27,479 bases of DNA, from the NCBI GenBank assembly GCA_030706105.1, contig JAUZPC010000003.1, positions 1 through 27,479 of the forward strand, read 5' to 3'. The translations under genes were made by a program, and so were the position numbers. Numbering within the stretch: the stretch's first letter is position 1; every line of letters begins with the position of its first letter. Origin of the DNA: Bacteroidota bacterium. Lineage in GTDB: Bacteria; Bacteroidota; Ignavibacteria; Ignavibacteriales; Ignavibacteriaceae. Positions 23,478 through 27,479 of this stretch are shown here, piece by piece. The notes beneath the pieces were generated by a model. The model was not told the DNA's origin. It made no database searches and saw nothing but the letters and a program-made list of their open reading frames with translations.

Positions 23478-26400
23478 TTAGGAAGGCAAACCGGCTTCCA
23501 CAAGCCCAAGGATGGAATTAACTTTTGTAAGAGATTCAGCCGCCTGAGAATTACCTGGGTCATTTTTAACAGCCCATTCAAACATCACCTTGGACTCATT
23601 AATCATATCACTTTTAAAAAATACTTCACCCAAACCTCTGCAAGCTTCTGAACTTTGCGGATTAATATTTAATGCTTTTTCAAATGCTATTTGTGCTTTT
23701 TCATATTTTCTTATTTCCATATAGATTGTCCCTCTTAGGATACAGACATCTTCAGGTAGAAACAGATTTGAGGCAGTTTCATCATAAATATCTTCAGCTT
23801 CATATAGGGCTAAAAGAGCAGACTCATATTCCTTCGTCTCAAGTTTTAGGTAAGAGCTTTTCACCATCTCATCAAATTCCGTTTCAATGTTTTCCATCTG
23901 GTCATTTGCTAAATCTGCATATGAATCTGTTGAAGGGCTAACACTCAATAAATTATTTACTTTAAGTAAAGCATCTTCTGCGTCTGTGTTATTTGAGTTG
24001 TTCCTTACTGCCCATTCATACATTGTTTTAGCTTCAGGGTACATTTTTTCCCTAAAGAATATGTCACCTAATCCTTTACAAGCATCAGATGAATTTGGGT
24101 TATTTTGTAATGCTGTCTCAAAAGCTTGTCTTGCTTTATCGGTGCTATTTAATGCTAGATAAATATACCCTTTAAGTAAATAAACATCTTCAAGAGTAAT
24201 ATCTGATTCATTTTGTCTGAATATTTTTTCTGCATTTTCTATAGACGAAAGTGCTGCAGCCAACTGCTTATCAGCGTAGTCATTATATGCTTTTAGAAAT
24301 AGGTTTTGAAAGTCCGATTGGTTACCTTCATTTTTATTATTATGCTTTTCCAAATCCACCTCACTAATTAACTTGTTTAGAAATGACATTGCTGCTTCAT
24401 AATAGTTCAGATCGTTAGAAATGTTTTTATAATGATCTAATTTTATCTTTATCCTGGCGACGTCATCCGTAGTTTTAACATATTTCTTAAAATATTTTTC
24501 TCTGACTTCTAAATTTTCCTTTTCAGTCAAATTATTATCTCTATGTTCAGCACTTTCTTTTGAAGCATAATATAAACCGAGATACTCATCTAAATGATAA
24601 AAGTTAACTTCCTGGCTAATTCTTAGCCAGTATTCATAATCACCAACTACTTTAAGATTTTCATCGAAATAGCCATACTTATCGTGAATGGATTTTCTCC
24701 ACATTGGCTGTGGACCAATGAAACAACCAAAAAGAATAAAATCTTTATCAAATTGGATCCAGTTATACTTTCCTTTAGGAGTATTTGAATTCAATGTATC
24801 ATTAGTGGCATTGGTAATATATGAGTTGGCATAAACAACACCTACCGATTCATTATTTTCTAAAAAATTAGCCATTTTCTCTAAAGCATCTACTGAATGC
24901 CTGTCGTCAGTATTTGCATTAGTAATAAATTTACCTGAAGAAGCCAAGACACCTCTGTTCCATGCCTGATAAATCGTTTCCCGGTTCTCCGTTCTAAAGC
25001 AATAAATGTTTTTATATTTTTTTTGAAATCCATTTACAATTTGAGATTCATTTTCAGGTGAGCCACTATCAATAACAATTATTTCCAGTTCTCCCTTTTT
25101 ATAAAGACTCTGTTCAACAAGATCATCTAAACACTTCTCAATAAACTTTTCAGACTTATATGTGGATACAATAGCTGAGACTTTTATTTTAGTGTATCCT
25201 TCTGAGCTTGTAATAAAATCATTATAACGATTTACAATACTTTTAGTTAAGGGGTCATTATGACTAATCATGTTAAGGTTTCGCACACTATAATTTAACG
25301 GCTCAACATTATCTTTATAGAATAATGAAATTACATAATATTGATATAAAATTAAATCATTTAGATTTTTTTTCACTAAGTCCCCCAGCATCAAGATTGT
25401 TTCTTCGAATAATCCGTTTTCATTAAGTTTAATTAAATAATCGAACTTTATATTACTTGAATCTCTTTTAATTACTTGATTGGAATCGTTAGTGAAAAAG
25501 CTATTAAAAAAGTCTTTCGGACTAACATTAATGCTATTATTAACAGAAGGGAAACAGTAAGAATAATTCCTTTTCAAATTACTATATTCAATTTTATCTG
25601 ATAATTTGAATGATTCTAAGAATAATTTTTCTGAAACGTATGAATTAATAACTTCTATCCCAAACTCACGTAATTCATCCTCAGAAAGAGCAAAAAGCCC
25701 ATTATCAATTAATAATTTTATATAATAGTTGCCCAAATTTATCCAAAAATTATGGTCATAATTAGTTTCATGCCAAACATGTAGTGCTACCGGGGAAATA
25801 ACTCTAATTATTTTATAATTCTTAAGTAATGGTATAGTTAACATCCAATAATCCCACCAGGGTAAACCAAGACAGAATTTGGATTTAGGATAAACACTTA
25901 TGAAATCTCTGCAAAAGAAGAAATAATCAAACCCAAATTCATAAAATTTCCCTTGACTTACTGTATAATCACGGATGTCGAGTCTGGAACCATAAGTCAA
26001 TGACTTTTGTGGTTGTTCCTTAATAAAGCTAATAATATTTGTATCAACATTTAGAATAATATCAGAGTTTATTATTCCACAATATTTACAATTTGTATCT
26101 AATAGGGCTTTAAAGATATCATCAAGATAAATAAATGGTTTTCCGAATTCTTCGATGCCATTTCTATCAGTTGGAATAAATTGAACAGTTGGAAAATTCT
26201 TTTCCAACAAAATTATTTCTTCTTTGGTATTCACTGATATTACTTTTAGCCCTGCATCTTCCCAACTTTTTACTGCTACAAGCTGTTTCTGTATTTTATG
26301 TGGCGCGATAGTAGTTGCGACTACAACATCACTGTGACAATTTATTCTATGCTCAAAAGATGTCAGCTTGTCATTACCATCATTCGGTATAACGTTCTCC

Positions 26401-27479
26401 TCTATCTTAGAATTATTATTTTCCAATAATAACGACTTATATAAATCGATATAAGAATTTGCCTGAATACTTAAATCATATTTCTCTTCAGCAACTTTTC
26501 TGCATGCCTTGCTTATTTTATTGTATTTTTTAGAATTTAGGACCCACTTAATCCCATTGGCCAGATCCTTAACATCCCCTTTTTCAGCGAGATAACCTGT
26601 TTCCTTATGTTTGACCATATCCGGAATACCGCCAATATTAAATCCCACTACGGGTGTTCCGCAAGCAAGAGATTCCAAAACAGTATTTGGCAAATTATCT
26701 TCAAGTGATGGAACTACAAATACATCCGCCATACTATATATTTGTGATAATGTATCTTCAGAACTTATTGGGCCAAATTTAATAACAGGAAATTTACTTT
26801 CGTCAATAGTATTCTCGCCCAATACTCCAAAAACGCCTAACAGAATATCTTTTATACCGTTTTGATATAATTCATCTAAAGCTTCTATCAATAACCCAAA
26901 ACCTTTTCTCTTATTAGTCACATAATCTGCACCGAATAAAATTATTTTGTGAGTTGAAGGAATATTGAATTCTTTCCTTAAACCAAGTTTAGAGTGATTT
27001 TTGAAAGTTTGAAGAGGAAGTCCATATGGTATGGTAGTTACTTTAAAATTCTTAAATAAATTACTTTTAGCAGCCTGAATTCCTAACCATTTACTGGGCG
27101 TAACAATGCTTATTTGTATTTGAGAAAATGCATTATTTTTAGTAAGAAAATTTTTATGAGATAAATCATTATATTCTTCACTACCTAATTGGATACAGCT
27201 ATTGCATACTTCTTCAAATTTTTTACAATCCCCTGTATAATGGCACCCTCCGGTGAATGGATTCATATCATGTAAGGTCCAAATGATTTTCTTGCCTTTT
27301 AATGCAGCCGGCAAATTAGGGAAATCCAACATCCCGGAGACCCAATGAAAATTAATAATATCAGCTTCTTGGATTTCCTTTACAAGTGAAAAACTGGCAA
27401 CAGAAGTAGTATCTGTAAAAAGCTCAGTTCCAACCGGCCGTTGCGCGTATTGTGATAGCATCCTTTCCCAGTAAACCCA
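23478..27479 (-). CDS. Multidomain glycosyltransferase: GT4 + unnamed GT-A-like domain + GT2 + duplicated TPR module (N-terminus cut)
   Basis: The frame is open to the right edge without a stop (six codons precede the Met at 27461), so the true N-terminus is outside. From Met27461 there are 1327 residues. Residues ~1-345 are a GT4 domain lacking about 100 N-terminal residues. It has the WcaC-type Cys motif (C73, C79, C86, C89, in CHYTGDC) and EDNLPNTVLESLACGTPVVG (254-273). Residues ~375-610 are an unassigned domain with YCGIINSDIIL (460-470), a DxD-like site, and LGLPWWDYWM (531-540). Residues ~758-1000 are GT2: VSAIVSTYKSEKFIEKCLDD (761-780), then IDSGSPEN and NANTDDRHS. Residues ~1053-1320 are two copies of a TPR module. 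There is no membrane helix. The gene ends just before tandem hairpins. It likely builds a surface or flagellar glycan; the substrate is unknown. Confidence 0.85.
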   Translation of the reverse strand, partial: WVYWERMLSQYAQRPVGTELFTDTTSVASFSLVKEIQEADIINFHWVSGMLDFPNLPAALKGKKIIWTLHDMNPFTGGCHYTGDCKKFEEVCNSCIQLGSEEYNDLSHKNFLTKNNAFSQIQISIVTPSKWLGIQAAKSNLFKNFKVTTIPYGLPLQTFKNHSKLGLRKEFNIPSTHKIILFGADYVTNKRKGFGLLIEALDELYQNGIKDILLGVFGVLGENTIDESKFPVIKFGPISSEDTLSQIYSMADVFVVPSLEDNLPNTVLESLACGTPVVGFNIGGIPDMVKHKETGYLAEKGDVKDLANGIKWVLNSKKYNKISKACRKVAEEKYDLSIQANSYIDLYKSLLLENNNSKIEENVIPNDGNDKLTSFEHRINCHSDVVVATTIAPHKIQKQLVAVKSWEDAGLKVISVNTKEEIILLEKNFPTVQFIPTDRNGIEEFGKPFIYLDDIFKALLDTNCKYCGIINSDIILNVDTNIISFIKEQPQKSLTYGSRLDIRDYTVSQGKFYEFGFDYFFFCRDFISVYPKSKFCLGLPWWDYWMLTIPLLKNYKIIRVISPVALHVWHETNYDHNFWINLGNYYIKLLIDNGLFALSEDELREFGIEVINSYVSEKLFLESFKLSDKIEYSNLKRNYSYCFPSVNNSINVSPKDFFNSFFTNDSNQVIKRDSSNIKFDYLIKLNENGLFEETILMLGDLVKKNLNDLILYQYYVISLFYKDNVEPLNYSVRNLNMISHNDPLTKSIVNRYNDFITSSEGYTKIKVSAIVSTYKSEKFIEKCLDDLVEQSLYKKGELEIIVIDSGSPENESQIVNGFQKKYKNIYCFRTENRETIYQAWNRGVLASSGKFITNANTDDRHSVDALEKMANFLENNESVGVVYANSYITNATNDTLNSNTPKGKYNWIQFDKDFILFGCFIGPQPMWRKSIHDKYGYFDENLKVVGDYEYWLRISQEVNFYHLDEYLGLYYASKESAEHRDNNLTEKENLEVREKYFKKYVKTTDDVARIKIKLDHYKNISNDLNYYEAAMSFLNKLISEVDLEKHNNKNEGNQSDFQNLFLKAYNDYADKQLAAALSSIENAEKIFRQNESDITLEDVYLLKGYIYLALNSTDKARQAFETALQNNPNSSDACKGLGDIFFREKMYPEAKTMYEWAVRNNSNNTDAEDALLKVNNLLSVSPSTDSYADLANDQMENIETEFDEMVKSSYLKLETKEYESALLALYEAEDIYDETASNLFLPEDVCILRGTIYMEIRKYEKAQIAFEKALNINPQSSEACRGLGEVFFKSDMINESKVMFEWAVKNDPGNSQAAESLTKVNSILGLVEAGLPS
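23502..24305 (-). repeat. Tandem ~120-residue TPR module duplication in the GT4-GT2-TPR protein
   Basis: Two modules, encoded at 23940-24305 and 23502-23867, align without gaps over their last ~57 residues at about half identity by eye. Copy 1 has FETALQNNPNSSDACKGLGD and copy 2 has FEKALNINPQSSEACRGLGE. Both end with EWAV...KVN. They are separated by an acidic linker of about 25 residues. Confidence 0.75.

Noticed and set aside
23460..27461. Met at 27461 as the real start of the large glycosyltransferase
   Set aside because: The frame continues to the window edge without a stop, and the GT4 domain lacks its usual N-terminal part, so the gene is truncated by the window.
1..27479. CRISPR arrays, tRNA genes, transposases, prophage or attachment sites
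   Set aside because: I read both strands for spaced direct repeats, tRNA-like clover leaves and transposase motifs and saw none.

Overview
The window is an AT-rich bacterial chromosome segment, roughly one third G+C by eye. It is densely coded, with every gene except one on the minus strand. The gene set (a Rel stringent factor, a YbbR protein next to thymidylate kinase, an AmpG-like permease with a β-rich insert, several genes without an obvious Shine-Dalgarno, and a complete flagellar filament operon) suggests a flagellated member of the Bacteroidota/Chlorobiota side of the tree, for example an Ignavibacteria-like organism. That placement is inference; no rRNA or other marker is present. 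No tRNA, rRNA, insertion sequence or CRISPR array was seen, and no gene-free stretch reaches 300 bases.

Region 1 (1-4449, minus) is a peptidoglycan-recycling cassette. It reads in the order BadF-type GlcNAc/MurNAc kinase, AmpG-like permease, secreted GH3 β-N-acetylglucosaminidase, the last cut by the left edge. A divergent class V aminotransferase/cysteine-desulfurase-like gene (4618-6087, plus) shares its upstream region.

Region 2 (6179-12423, minus) is a housekeeping run: rel, ruvX (yqgF), a YbbR-domain protein, tmk, a CtpA-type S41 protease and a small zinc-ribbon membrane protein. Spacings are short, with one direct abutment and one overlap. A macro-domain ADP-ribose hydrolase gene (12551-13054) lies just upstream of rel.

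Region 3 (13147-16937, minus) is the flagellar filament operon: flagellin, fliS, fliD, a FliT/FlgN-like chaperone and flgM. A near-consensus σ28 promoter lies at 16911-16937. The flagellin leader has a GGA-loop hairpin plus a GGA-containing Shine-Dalgarno, the architecture of a CsrA-controlled flagellin mRNA. A perfect 24-bp palindrome with a T-run separates fliC from fliS.

Region 4 (16950-27479, minus) holds four large glycosyltransferase genes, all combined with TPR repeats: GT2+TPR, TPR+GT9-like+GT4, GT9+TPR, and GT4+unnamed domain+GT2+TPR (cut by the right edge). They sit immediately upstream of flagellin with no terminator in between. The most interesting hypothesis here is that they form a flagellin (or surface-polymer) glycosylation system in which TPR domains recruit the acceptor, as reported for the TPR-GT FlmG of Caulobacter. 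A tandem hairpin/terminator at 23400-23468 splits the cluster in two.
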